Source: Cognatishimia maritima | Lineage (GTDB): Bacteria; Pseudomonadota; Alphaproteobacteria; Rhodobacterales; Rhodobacteraceae | Direction: 5' to 3' | DNA: 64,000 nt | NCBI RefSeq assembly: GCF_900129685.1 | Contig: NZ_FQWM01000002.1 | Location: forward strand, 210,654 to 274,653 | Part shown: piece by piece, positions 51,301-59,557 of the stretch | Numbering within the stretch: position 1 is the first letter of the stretch | Layout: each line of letters begins with the position of its first letter | The notes under the pieces: model-generated | What the model was told of the DNA's origin: nothing | Database searches by the model: none | The model's input: the letters and a program-made list of their open reading frames with translations, nothing else | Translations under genes and position numbers: made by a program

Positions 51301-52206
51301 TCAACTACCTGGTTGAATATCCCGCGGCCGAAAAATCCGCCCGTCCACAAAGAGCATCCCGAAGAAGATCACCACCATCCCGAGATACTGGATGAGGGCG
51401 AGAGTTTCATTCAGGATAAGCACGCCAAGCAGGACAGATGACACCGGCGCGATGAAGGTAATGGTCGAAGCCGTTGTGCCCCCGACCAGCGGGATCAGCC
51501 AGAACAAAAGGATGAAGGCCGCCGAGGTTAGAACAAACCCAATGGTGAAAAGCGCATACCATGTGGTGGCTTCTTGGATGACCGGAAGCCCTTCGCTGAT
51601 CAACGTGGATGGCAGCAGCAAGATCGCCGCAAATGTCAGGGACCATGTGGTCAGTAGAACCCGGTCCATGCCATCCATCCAGCGGATCAGGTTCAGGGCA
51701 ATCGCATAGCAAAGCGGCGCGCCCATGGTGGCAAAAAGCGCCAGCGGGTCGGACTCCCCCTGCCCTTGCAGCGCGGGAACGGCAAGCAGGACAATACCGC
51801 AAAACCCAAGGCCAACCCCGATGCTGCGCAGGGAGGTCATCTTTTCACCCTGTGGCCAAAGGTGACTGACAATGACAACCATGATGGGCGTCATGGCATT
51901 CACAACGCCTGCCGCGGAAGAGGTGATGTATTGTTGGGTCACCGGGTACAGCGTCAGCGGGATTGCGTATTGGAAGGCGCTAAAAAGGAGCAGCACGGTC
52001 AGATTGACGTTGCCAAGGCCGACGCGCCCGCCTTTGATCGACTTTCGCCCCAACAGCCAGATCCAGCAGCCAAGCGCGCCAAATGCAACCCGGCCGAGGC
52101 CAACGGTCAAGGGACCGAGTTCCCGCAGCAGAATTTCGTTGAAAAAGAAGGATGACCCCCACCCTGCCGCCAGAAGCAGAATGATGGCCCAATATCGCAT
52201 TGGCAT
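51301..52206 (-). CDS. DMT-superfamily (EamA) transporter
   Basis: Inner-membrane exporter-type protein with two EamA repeats and about ten spans, 301 residues. First repeat IILLLAAGWGSSFFFNEIL, second repeat ends with APVSSVLLGVLILNETLAL (the PxxxxLxGxxxLxE motif). DMT proteins export amino acids or metabolites; substrate unknown. It is divergent from an ArsR-type repressor with a palindrome between the two. Confidence 0.87.
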   Translation of the reverse strand: MPMRYWAIILLLAAGWGSSFFFNEILLRELGPLTVGLGRVAFGALGCWIWLLGRKSIKGGRVGLGNVNLTVLLLFSAFQYAIPLTLYPVTQQYITSSAAGVVNAMTPIMVVIVSHLWPQGEKMTSLRSIGVGLGFCGIVLLAVPALQGQGESDPLALFATMGAPLCYAIALNLIRWMDGMDRVLLTTWSLTFAAILLLPSTLISEGLPVIQEATTWYALFTIGFVLTSAAFILLFWLIPLVGGTTASTITFIAPVSSVLLGVLILNETLALIQYLGMVVIFFGMLFVDGRIFRPRDIQPGS

Positions 52207-52270
52207 GGTGCAGTCTCATGGTCGAACTCGCGCCACTATGCAGGAGTTATAGACGAAGTCGACCCGTTTG

Positions 52271-52286
52271 TTGACCATGCGGTCAA
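52271..52286. promoter_or_regulatory. ArsR-type palindromic operator
   Basis: TTGACC-ATGC-GGTCAA, a perfect 6-base inverted repeat with 4-base spacer, midway between the DMT and ArsR genes. Both TTGACC arms could also serve as -35 boxes for the two directions, but good -10 boxes are not evident. Confidence 0.5.
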
Positions 52287-52333
52287 ATGATCAGTGCTTT
52301 CACTTGCCAACCGCAATCAGTAGGATCAGCGCA

Positions 52334-52696
52334 ATGAGCGATCTGGATATCAAATTTGCGGCCCTCGCCGACGCCACCCGGCGCAGCATCCTGACAATGC
52401 TGCTCGAGGACGATATGGCTGTCACCGATGTGGCGGAACCATTTGATATGTCGCTTGCCGCGATTTCCAAGCACCTGATGATCCTCGCCAATGCGGGGCT
52501 GATCAGTCAGGAAAAGCGTGGGCGCGTGAAGTGGTGCAAGCTGGAACCTGACGCATTGAAAACCGCGAGCGTTTGGATGCAGGGCTTTGGCCAGTTTGAA
52601 CCTGTGAACCTCGACGCCTTTGAAAGGTTCCTTGAAACGGAACTGCAAGACACGGCGACACAGGGTGAGGACGCTCAGCCGCAATCTTCTCCGTAG
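52334..52696 (+). CDS. ArsR-family (SdpR-like) transcriptional regulator
   Basis: A 120-residue winged-helix repressor. KFAALADATRRSILTMLL opens the fold and PFDMSLAAISKHLMILANAG is the helix-turn-helix, with wing KRGRVKWCKLEP. The CxC metal-binding motif of ArsR/SmtB is absent, so it is more like metal-independent SdpR types. Start ATG 52334 has AGGA at 8 bases; the frame upstream to 52268 covers the operator and is not coding. It overlaps LysR convergently by 22 bases. Confidence 0.88.
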   Translation: MSDLDIKFAALADATRRSILTMLLEDDMAVTDVAEPFDMSLAAISKHLMILANAGLISQEKRGRVKWCKLEPDALKTASVWMQGFGQFEPVNLDAFERFLETELQDTATQGEDAQPQSSP

Positions 52697-53571
52697 CACT
52701 TCCAATCTTTGGACCGCTGCTTGAGATAGGTCAGAAACGATTGCACTTTTACCGTGCGGTGCAGGTCCACATGGGTCACGAGCCACACTGCCCCATGCCA
52801 GACCGGATCTGCAGGCCAGACCTCTTCCAATTCGGAATAGTTGTGCTGATACCAACGCGGTAAAAATCCGATGCCCGCGCCGCTTAGAACAGCTTGCTCC
52901 ATCGCATTGGCATCGGTCGCACGGAAAGTGATGTTTTCACGGGGCACGACGTTGCTGAGCCACTGCAAGAATGGCGCGCGGCTTTTCTCGTTGTCGTTGC
53001 CAACAAAGCGATGCTTGGTGAAATCCTCTAGGCTTTCGGGTTTGCCGTTTTGCGCCACGTAATCCTTTGTGGCAAACAGTCCGACCTCCATCTGAACCAG
53101 CGGCTGGACAACATTGTCAGGTTCCTGCGGTGTTGATCCGGCGCGGATGGCGACATGGGCCTCGCCATATTCCAGCCGAAAGACCCGGTCGTCGGTCAAA
53201 TAGCGCACCATAAGGCCCGGATGCATGGCTTGAAATTCGGCCAAGACGGGCGTGACAAGCCGGGACATATTGGCAAGAGAAGTGACCACCAACTCACCGG
53301 AGACGTCATTTCCACGGCCTTTGATGCGGCCCTCAAGCTGGCCAAATTGGTCGTCTGTCGCCTGTCCGACCCGCATCATATCCTGCCCGGCTTCGGTTGG
53401 CGTATAGCCCCGTGCATGGCGTTGGAACAGCTTAACACCCAGCCGCGTCTCTAGCGCATCGATGTGCCGGATCACGGTCGCGTGGTGCACGCCCAGAACA
53501 TCAGCGGCCCCGCTAACAGTCCCGTGGCGTGCAACCTGATAAGCCGTCCGAATTTCATCCCAATTGTCCAT
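52675..53571 (-). CDS. LysR-family transcriptional regulator
   Basis: LTTR of 298 residues. The N-terminal helix-turn-helix reads TAYQVARHGTVSGAADVLGV and HHATVIRHIDALETRLGVKL; the rest is the periplasmic-binding-like effector domain. The start is ATG 53571, with the longer open frame to 53700 overlapping the operator and azoR. It is divergent from an azoreductase gene, the common LysR/quinone-reductase pairing, so it probably responds to quinones or oxidants. Confidence 0.9.
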   Translation of the reverse strand: MDNWDEIRTAYQVARHGTVSGAADVLGVHHATVIRHIDALETRLGVKLFQRHARGYTPTEAGQDMMRVGQATDDQFGQLEGRIKGRGNDVSGELVVTSLANMSRLVTPVLAEFQAMHPGLMVRYLTDDRVFRLEYGEAHVAIRAGSTPQEPDNVVQPLVQMEVGLFATKDYVAQNGKPESLEDFTKHRFVGNDNEKSRAPFLQWLSNVVPRENITFRATDANAMEQAVLSGAGIGFLPRWYQHNYSELEEVWPADPVWHGAVWLVTHVDLHRTVKVQSFLTYLKQRSKDWKCYGEDCG

Positions 53572-53595
53572 TTGGCGCCTCCGGCTCGCAACAGA

Positions 53596-53617
53596 GATGT
53601 GTGCGAAATCACACATC
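53596..53617. promoter_or_regulatory. LysR operator between lysR and azoR
   Basis: GATGTGTG-CGAAAT-CACACATC is a perfect 8-base inverted repeat containing T-N11-A spacing, 25 bases upstream of the LysR start and 75 upstream of azoR. It is the expected LTTR site. Confidence 0.6.
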
Positions 53618-53691
53618 ATGCGTTCATATTCTGATATTGTGTTTGAATTTGCAATGGCCAAATTTGTGTCATCAACCAAAGGAACTGTCTC

Positions 53692-54237
53692 ATGACACAT
53701 ACTGTTCTACACATCGACGCCTCCGCCCGCGACAATGGGTCGGTGTCTCGCACGCTGTCTTCTCAACTGGTTGACAGCCTTCGCCCTGCGCAGGTTATCC
53801 GGCGCGACTTGAAAGACGGTCTCCCATTTCTGAGCGAAGATTGGGTCAGCGGAACGTTCACACCGGTCGCAGAGCGGTCCGACGCACAGAACGCCATCCT
53901 TTCTCAATCGGATATTCTGGTGGCAGAAGTCCAGGCCGCCGATACAATTGTCATCGGCACCCCAATCTACAATTTCAGCGTCCCGGCGGTTCTGAAAGCT
54001 TGGATTGACCAGATCGCACGTGCCGGCGTGACCTTTCGCTACACCGAGAACGGTCCGGAAGGGTTGCTATCTGGAAAGTCCGTGATTGTGGCGGTCGCGA
54101 GCGGGGGCGTGAAAATCGGCACTGACTACGATTTCGCGACGCCATATCTGAAATTCGCCCTTGGCTTTCTTGGCATCACCGACGTTCGGTTCGTCGATCA
54201 AGACAGCTTGGAAGAGCTTGGCTTGCAAGCGGCATAA
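53692..54237 (+). CDS. azoR: FMN-dependent NADH-azoreductase
   Basis: Flavodoxin-fold quinone/azo reductase, 181 residues, somewhat shorter than the usual ~200. VLHIDASARDNGSVSRTLSSQL binds the FMN phosphate, GTPIYNFSVPAVLKAWIDQ is the conserved flavin loop, and VAVASGGVKIGT another. It reduces quinones by two electrons, guarding against oxidative stress. SD AAAGGA at 53678-53683. Regulated probably by the divergent LysR protein. Confidence 0.9.
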   Translation: MTHTVLHIDASARDNGSVSRTLSSQLVDSLRPAQVIRRDLKDGLPFLSEDWVSGTFTPVAERSDAQNAILSQSDILVAEVQAADTIVIGTPIYNFSVPAVLKAWIDQIARAGVTFRYTENGPEGLLSGKSVIVAVASGGVKIGTDYDFATPYLKFALGFLGITDVRFVDQDSLEELGLQAA

Positions 54238-54248
54238 AACTTCACCCG

Positions 54249-54274
54249 GAGCCTTGGCTTTAAGGCCAAGGCTC
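54249..54274. terminator. strong hairpin between azoR and histidine kinase
   Basis: GAGCCTTGGC-TTTAAG-GCCAAGGCTC: a perfect 10-base stem (54249-54258 with 54265-54274) between convergent genes. No T-run follows on either side, so it may be a 3'-end stabiliser or factor-assisted terminator. Confidence 0.6.
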
Positions 54275-54296
54275 TGTCATCTCTCAAGTCGCCAAT

Positions 54297-56369
54297 TTAG
54301 GCACGTTTGGGGATCTGCGCAGGCTCGTCATTTGCGACACGTTTGGCATCGGCACGTTGCAGGGTGAAGGTGAAGGAACTGCCTGCGCCCTCTTCGCTTT
54401 CCACCCAGATATCACCGCCATGCATTTCGACAATCTTTTTGGTGATCGCCATGCCAAGGCCGGTGCCTCCTGCCTTACGCGTAGAACTGCTGTCGACCTG
54501 CGAGAACTTATTGAACACCTGATTGAGGTGCGCCGCCGGGATGCCGCAGCCGGTGTCTGACACAGTTACATGCACGCGCGCACCCCGATCATCGGCAGAG
54601 ATGCGAATGCCGCCTTCGTCGGTGAATTTAAAGGCATTCCCAAGAATATTGATAAAGACCTGCCGCAAGCGCAACTCGTCCGCTTCGACAAAGATGTCGC
54701 CAACTTCGCTTTCCAGGTAGAGCGACTTTGACTCTGCTTTTAATGAGAATTCCTCGATCAGGTCTTCGACCAGATGCGCCAAATTGATCGGCTCTTGGCT
54801 GAGGTCCATGCGCCCCGCTTCGATCTTAGAGAAATCAAGCACGTCATTGATCAGTGTCAGCAGGTGTTTCGCTGAGCGGTCAACCTTACCGGCAAGCGAC
54901 TTCAGCGACGCCAGCAGCGCCTCGACTTCTAGCTTTATGTCCTCTGCTTCTGCGCCCTTGGCTTCGAGCGTGCTAAAGAGTTTCGTTGCCGCAGGCAGAA
55001 GCTCAGGTCGGCACAGAAATGGCGTGCCGCCCAGGACAACGGTTAACGGGGTGCGCAATTCGTGGCTCATCACATCCAAGAATTCCGATTTTGCGCGGTT
55101 GGCTGCCTCAGCCTCATCCCGCGCGTTCTTCAGTTCGGTGATATCAACCCGGAATCCAACCGTGCCGCCATCAGGCGTTTTCGCCTCAACAATCTTCAAC
55201 CAACGCCCGTCATCAAGCTGTTGTTCAATGTTAACCCCACCAGCCTTATGGGCTGCAAGCCGCTCTCGTAGGAATTGGGACTCTCGGCCAATGGCTTCAG
55301 AGTATTGCTTGTGTTCAATCCCGAACCGGATGATCTCTTCAAAGGTGGCACCCGGCACCATCGCTTCGGCAGAAAGTGAATACATTTCTTTGTATTTGGT
55401 GTTGCACAGTACCAAACGATCATCGCGGTCATAATAAGCGAAACCATCATTGATGCTGTTCATCGCAGCGGTAAGCTTGGCGTCCGCACGCATCCGAAGC
55501 TGCACAAGCCGCATCACACCCCAAACCAAGATGATCAGCGCCATAGCGCTTAGCAAAAAGCCAAGCCGTGGGCTGAGGAACGTCACGTGCGAAACCGTCC
55601 AGCCATCTTTCGGCACCGCGCCAATGAACCAACTGCCATAGGGCAAATCGACATCAACCGTCACCGGATCATGCGCGAACAAGGATGGAGAGCCGCGAAT
55701 GATGCCGCCACCGCTGCCAAGGCCATCCTTACCGCGCAAGGCGAGGTCAAAATCGACGTCATAGGCACCGACATTTTCAAGGATCGTGTCAAGATCGATC
55801 ACCATCGAAACGATGCCCCAATCGCGTGGACCGAACGCGCCAAAGTCCGTTGTTTTTACAGCGCGCCTTGCAATTAAGGCCTGACCGCCCTGAATCAGAT
55901 CAACAGGCCCGGCAATGACAACGTTATCCGCCGCCATCGCACGCTTAACCGCAGCCAACTGAGCAGGAATTTCGTTGTAATTTGACCCGATCACGGCCTG
56001 ATTACCCTCGAAGGGAAAAACATCCGCCACAACGAGGTCGGGCGCCAACGCCACAAGCTTGAACTCTGGGATGTGCGAAAATGTCCGACGCGCGAAAGCG
56101 CGAAATTCTTCTTTGTCCACATCCGGATGCAACGAAATATGCGTTGCCAACGCATCAATGGCGAGTGAGTCGCGTAAGATCGCGTTCTCGATCCCTTGCG
56201 CGATCATATCGATTTCGGACTTGACCGATGCACGCATCTTTTCAATTTCGACGATCCGTGCTTCGCGTTCGTACAGCACCCATGTCGTTGCAGTGATCAG
56301 AATGATCACCGCAGCCGCCATGAAATAGCTGGCCGCCCAGGCCCATCTACCGCGTAATCTGTTCATCAT
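54297..56369 (-). CDS. CHASE-PAS sensor histidine kinase
   Basis: Membrane sensor kinase of 690 residues. A first span (about 12-32) and a second (about 266-290) bracket a periplasmic CHASE domain with RRTFSHIPEFKLVALAPD. A PAS domain follows (about 300-420), then DHp with SEFLDVMSHELRTPL (phospho-His near 436) and HATPase_c with N box FINILGNAFKFTDEGG, G1 VSDTGCGIP and G2 AGGTGLGMAITKKIV. DHp is unusual: about 80 residues separate the His from FSKIEAGRMD, against roughly 50 usually. No response regulator is nearby, so it is an orphan kinase. Two tandem ATGs; AAAGG is the SD. Confidence 0.9.
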   Translation of the reverse strand: MMNRLRGRWAWAASYFMAAAVIILITATTWVLYEREARIVEIEKMRASVKSEIDMIAQGIENAILRDSLAIDALATHISLHPDVDKEEFRAFARRTFSHIPEFKLVALAPDLVVADVFPFEGNQAVIGSNYNEIPAQLAAVKRAMAADNVVIAGPVDLIQGGQALIARRAVKTTDFGAFGPRDWGIVSMVIDLDTILENVGAYDVDFDLALRGKDGLGSGGGIIRGSPSLFAHDPVTVDVDLPYGSWFIGAVPKDGWTVSHVTFLSPRLGFLLSAMALIILVWGVMRLVQLRMRADAKLTAAMNSINDGFAYYDRDDRLVLCNTKYKEMYSLSAEAMVPGATFEEIIRFGIEHKQYSEAIGRESQFLRERLAAHKAGGVNIEQQLDDGRWLKIVEAKTPDGGTVGFRVDITELKNARDEAEAANRAKSEFLDVMSHELRTPLTVVLGGTPFLCRPELLPAATKLFSTLEAKGAEAEDIKLEVEALLASLKSLAGKVDRSAKHLLTLINDVLDFSKIEAGRMDLSQEPINLAHLVEDLIEEFSLKAESKSLYLESEVGDIFVEADELRLRQVFINILGNAFKFTDEGGIRISADDRGARVHVTVSDTGCGIPAAHLNQVFNKFSQVDSSSTRKAGGTGLGMAITKKIVEMHGGDIWVESEEGAGSSFTFTLQRADAKRVANDEPAQIPKRA

Positions 56370-56450
56370 TCAGCCTTTATGCTCGACTGGACAAATCATA
56401 TTGTTCTTGCCTCGCTTCCATTTAAGGCATCTCGCGAAGTAGAATCAACT

Positions 56451-56475
56451 AAAGGTAGAAATTATCCTTACCTTT
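56451..56475. promoter_or_regulatory. inverted repeat upstream of the histidine kinase
   Basis: AAAGGTA-N11-TACCTTT, a perfect 7-base inverted repeat (56451-56457 with 56469-56475), 82-106 bases upstream of the kinase start. The spacing suits a dimeric regulator on the kinase promoter. Confidence 0.4.
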
Positions 56476-56851
56476 TCAGCATATTTGCCGAAAATCGCGG
56501 CCAAAATGTGACTGAATCCGACCCGGCCACGTCACTTTTCTAAGGATTCAAAGAGAATTTGCATTGGCAACAGCAGTTCAGAGGGATAATGCACACCAAA
56601 GGCGTGCTCATGTATTTCCCGTCGTCCGCAAGTTTCTGAAACATATTACGCTTCTTTGTTTGCGATATCAGGATGACACCCGATAGCTGTGCAATAGATA
56701 TCTTTGCAACGTCACACATCTTTCTGCGGCGACTGGGGATTTCTACGATGGTGCGAATGATATAAACGGCATACCAGCCCCTGAAACCGCTATTCTACCC
56801 CGACGCGAATGACGGTGTTTGATCCGCGTTCGGGAGAGACCCACCCAAAGT

Positions 56852-56989
56852 TTAGCTCCCATTTTCCGGTTCGCCTTCACCGGGTGGGTGATACCATACT
56901 TGGAGGCTCACGCGTCCCTGTAGAAATCCCCCCGCGCCTACAAACACCAGAGCAGCCACGCGCGTAATCGTTTGAATGACTTGACTCAT
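56852..56989 (-). CDS. possible 45-residue membrane microprotein
   Basis: From ATG 56989 a frame encodes a short polar start (MSQVIQTITR), a hydrophobic segment (VAALVFVGAGGFLQG) and a polar tail (WYHPPGEGEPENGS). The composition looks like a single-span small protein rather than random sequence. There is no good SD, and a candidate ffh promoter lies on the opposite strand, so this is only a weak call. Confidence 0.25.
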   Translation of the reverse strand: MSQVIQTITRVAALVFVGAGGFLQGRVSLQVWYHPPGEGEPENGS

Positions 56990-57009
56990 CCCGGCACGCA
57001 GAGTATCCG
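56981..57009 (+). promoter_or_regulatory. candidate promoter for ffh
   Basis: TTGACT (56981-56986), 17-base spacer, TATCCG (57004-57009). If used, the ffh message has a leader of about 165 bases that includes the hairpins at 57042-57098. Confidence 0.35.
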
Positions 57010-57041
57010 CGCACACATTCCGGGAGTCCCACAAAGCTTCC

Positions 57042-57098
57042 GGTCCTAGGCAGATAGCCAGGATCGCCCCCCGTCAGCGAGTTTCGCCCACGGGGGCC
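57042..57098 (+). other. tandem hairpins in the ffh leader
   Basis: Hairpin 1: GGTCCT-A-GGC (57042-57051), loop AGATA, GCC-AGGATC (57057-57065). Hairpin 2: CCCCCGT (57068-57074) with ACGGGGG (57090-57096), enclosing GCGA-GTT-TCGC (57077-57087). They are adjacent and end about 80 bases before the ffh start. The SRP RNA core is absent, so this is not 4.5S RNA. Confidence 0.45.
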
Positions 57099-57179
57099 TT
57101 CGTGCATTTGCTCTGGTGTCAGGTCGGATCGTGCCTATCTTCGGTCCATGTCGAAACGGTCAATAAGGAGCCGAAAAAG

Positions 57180-58697
57180 ATGTTTGAGAATCTAAGCGAA
57201 CGCCTTTCCGGGGTCTTTGACCGTCTGACGAAACAGGGTGCGCTGTCTGAAGACGACGTCAAAGCCGCTCTACGAGAGGTCCGCGTTGCCCTGCTAGAGG
57301 CAGACGTTTCCTTGCCGGTGGCCCGCGACTTTGTCAAAGCGGTGCAGGACAAGGCGACAGGTCAAGCCGTGACCAAATCGGTCACGCCCGGCCAACAAGT
57401 TGTGAAGATCGTCCATGACGAATTGCAGCATGTTCTGGCAGGCAATGATGACAATCCGGGCGAGTTGAAAATCGACAACGCCCCGGCGCCGATCCTAATG
57501 GTCGGTCTGCAGGGTTCTGGTAAGACAACCACAACCGGTAAGCTGGCCAAGCGCCTGAAGGAAAAGAACGGCAAACGCGTTCTGATGGCCTCACTGGACA
57601 TCTACCGCCCAGCGGCGATGCAGCAGCTTGAAATTCTTGGCACCCAGATCGGCGTTGATACGCTGCCCATCGTGGCAGGCGAATCCGCAGTTCAGATCGC
57701 CAAACGCGCCAAACAGCAAGCGACGCTGGGTGGCTATGACGTCTATATGCTCGACACTGCGGGTCGTTTGCAGATCGACGAGACCCTCATGCAAGAGGTC
57801 GAAGATGTTCGCGACGCGGTGAACCCGCGCGAAACGTTGCTCGTGGTTGACGGCCTAACAGGTCAGGTCGCTGTTGAAGTTGCCGAAGAATTTGACGGCA
57901 AGATCGGCATCTCTGGCGTGGTCCTGACCCGTATGGATGGTGACGGTCGTGGCGGTGCGGCGCTGTCGATGCGTGCCGTTACCGGCAAGCCCATCAAATT
58001 CGTCGGTCTCGGCGAAAAGATGGACGCCCTGGAAACCTTTGAACCAGACCGGATTGCAGGCCGAATCCTTGGCATGGGCGACATCGTCGCCTTGGTCGAA
58101 AAGGCACAAGAAACCATCGAGGCTGAACAAGCCGAAAAAATGATGAAGCGCTTCCAGAAGGGTCGCTTCAACATGAACGACCTAAAGATGCAGCTTGAAC
58201 AGATGATCAAGATGGGCGGCATGGAAGGCGTCATGGGCATGATGCCCGGCATGGCCAAGATGAAGAACCAAGTCGCGGCTGCAGGCATGGACGACAAAGT
58301 CCTGAAACAGCAGATCGCCCTGATTCAGTCGATGACCAAAATCGAACGCGCCAACCCACAAATCCTGCAGGCGTCCCGCAAAAAGCGGATTGCAGCGGGC
58401 GCAGGCATGGATGTGTCTGACCTTAACAAGCTTCTGAAAATGCAGCGCCAAATGGCGGACATGATGAAGAAGATGGGCAAAATGGGCAAAGGCGGCATGC
58501 TGAAACAAGCCATGAAAGGCATGTTCGGCAAAGGCGGTATGCCAGACATGCCAGCTGGCATGGACCCGTCCGCAATGGACCCAAAAGCCCTAGAAGCGGC
58601 TGCTAAACAGCTTGGCGGCAAAGGCATGGGCGGCCTTCCCGGTCTCGGTGGAAGCGCATTGCCCCCTGGTCTCTCTGGCTTTGGGAAAAAGAAATAA
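57180..58697 (+). CDS. ffh: signal recognition particle protein Ffh
   Basis: SRP54 homologue that binds signal sequences and 4.5S RNA and delivers ribosomes to FtsY. N-domain (SERLSGVFDRLTKQG), G-domain with P-loop GLQGSGKTTTTGKLA, LDTAGRLQ and TRMDGDGRGGAALSM, then a Met-rich M-domain (MNDLKMQLEQMIKMGGM onward). 505 residues. Start ATG 57180 is supported by AAGGAG nine bases upstream; the frame extends further but without homology. First gene of the ffh-GNAT-aroQ-rpsP group. Confidence 0.96.
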   Translation: MFENLSERLSGVFDRLTKQGALSEDDVKAALREVRVALLEADVSLPVARDFVKAVQDKATGQAVTKSVTPGQQVVKIVHDELQHVLAGNDDNPGELKIDNAPAPILMVGLQGSGKTTTTGKLAKRLKEKNGKRVLMASLDIYRPAAMQQLEILGTQIGVDTLPIVAGESAVQIAKRAKQQATLGGYDVYMLDTAGRLQIDETLMQEVEDVRDAVNPRETLLVVDGLTGQVAVEVAEEFDGKIGISGVVLTRMDGDGRGGAALSMRAVTGKPIKFVGLGEKMDALETFEPDRIAGRILGMGDIVALVEKAQETIEAEQAEKMMKRFQKGRFNMNDLKMQLEQMIKMGGMEGVMGMMPGMAKMKNQVAAAGMDDKVLKQQIALIQSMTKIERANPQILQASRKKRIAAGAGMDVSDLNKLLKMQRQMADMMKKMGKMGKGGMLKQAMKGMFGKGGMPDMPAGMDPSAMDPKALEAAAKQLGGKGMGGLPGLGGSALPPGLSGFGKKK

Positions 58698-59237
58698 GTG
58701 ACCAACACGCCCACCATAACCACAGACCGCCTGATCCTGCGCAAGCCAGCGGCGCGCGACGTTGATACTGTCGTGGCGTTTTTCTTGTCTGACCGCGCAG
58801 CCCATGTGGGCGGGCCATATACACTTGGCAAAGCATGGCGACAGTTTGCGGCAGAGGTGGGTCATTGGGACCTGCTTGGATTTGGCATGTGGGCGGTCAC
58901 TACAAAAGAGAGCGATCAGATCATTGGCCTTATCGGCCCTTGGTGCCCGGCAGATTGGCCTGAAACTGAAATTGGCTGGCTGATGTTTGAAGGTTCCGAA
59001 GGCAAAGGTTACGCCTTTGAAGCTGCCCAAGCGGCCGTGCGCCATGCCTATGAGGTGCTCGGTTGGGAGACCGCTGTCAGCTACATCGACCAGGATAACA
59101 AACGGTCTATCGCCTTGGCGGAGCGTTTGGGCGCAGTTTACGACCCAGAGGCGCCGCAGCCGAAACCTGATCAGCCGTGCCTGATCTACCGCCACCCGCG
59201 CCCTGAGCCCGACGGAAGTGTGGAGGCCTACGCATGA
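58698..59237 (+). CDS. GNAT acetyltransferase, RimJ/RimL type
   Basis: A 179-residue N-acetyltransferase. ITTDRLILRKPAARDVDTV is the RimJ-like beginning, EIGWLMFEGSEGKGYAFEAA carries the acetyl-CoA loop (EGKGYA), and SYIDQDNKRSIALAERLGA closes the fold. It may acetylate a protein N-terminus or small amine. It starts with GTG immediately after the ffh stop (no gap) and overlaps the chorismate mutase by four bases, so it is translated from the ffh message. Confidence 0.87.
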   Translation: MTNTPTITTDRLILRKPAARDVDTVVAFFLSDRAAHVGGPYTLGKAWRQFAAEVGHWDLLGFGMWAVTTKESDQIIGLIGPWCPADWPETEIGWLMFEGSEGKGYAFEAAQAAVRHAYEVLGWETAVSYIDQDNKRSIALAERLGAVYDPEAPQPKPDQPCLIYRHPRPEPDGSVEAYA

Positions 59238-59557
59238 TCGACCATCCTCAGGAGACACCAATGACGGACGCCGCAGAACGCGCAGCTGAACTGCTGAAAG
59301 AGCACCGCGACAGCATTGACCGCCTCGACGCGATCCTTGTCTACACATTGGGTGAGCGCTTCAAACACACACAGGCTGTCGGCAAATTGAAAGCCGAACA
59401 TGACCTCCCGCCTTCCGACCCGGCCCGCGAAGAACTGCAAATCGCGCGCCTTGAAGATCTGGCGAACCGGGCCCACCTGGACCCCGATTTTGCCAAGGCT
59501 TTTCTGAATTTCATCATTCAGGAAGTCATCCGACATCACAAGAAACACCAGGAATAA
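59234..59557 (+). CDS. chorismate mutase (AroQ type)
   Basis: Small all-helical enzyme converting chorismate to prephenate for Phe/Tyr synthesis, 107 residues. HRDSIDRLDAILVYTLGERF and KHTQAVGKLKAEHDLPPSDPAR carry the conserved Arg/Lys/Asp set, and FLNFIIQEVIRHHKKH the last helix. Two starts are possible: ATG 59234, coupled by ATGA to the GNAT gene with GGAGG, or ATG 59261 with AGGAG at 6 bases; the second matches the shorter family form. Confidence 0.9.
   Translation: MIDHPQETPMTDAAERAAELLKEHRDSIDRLDAILVYTLGERFKHTQAVGKLKAEHDLPPSDPAREELQIARLEDLANRAHLDPDFAKAFLNFIIQEVIRHHKKHQE

Larger units (their letters stand above)
56370..57179. other. 810-base stretch without a clear gene
   Basis: Between the histidine kinase and ffh. 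I find the kinase's upstream region with an inverted repeat (56451-56475), then several hundred bases with only short frames, then a structure-rich section (56830-57100), a candidate promoter (56981-57009) and the ffh leader. Perfect pairings in the structured part include ACCCACCC (56839-56846) with GGGTGGGT (56882-56889), GGGAG (56832-56836) with CTCCC (56856-56860), and CCGGT/ACCGG (56866-56883). No known RNA motif could be matched by eye. Confidence 0.5.

Noticed and set aside
56830-56890. Glycine riboswitch, because of CGGGAGAGA
   Set aside because: The GCCGAAGG core and the closing CTCTCAGG are absent and ffh is not a glycine gene.
57016-57179. SRP (4.5S) RNA gene just upstream of ffh
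   Set aside because: The invariant core around GGAAG with AGCAGCC is missing on both strands; only a chance CCGGAAGC is present on the minus strand.
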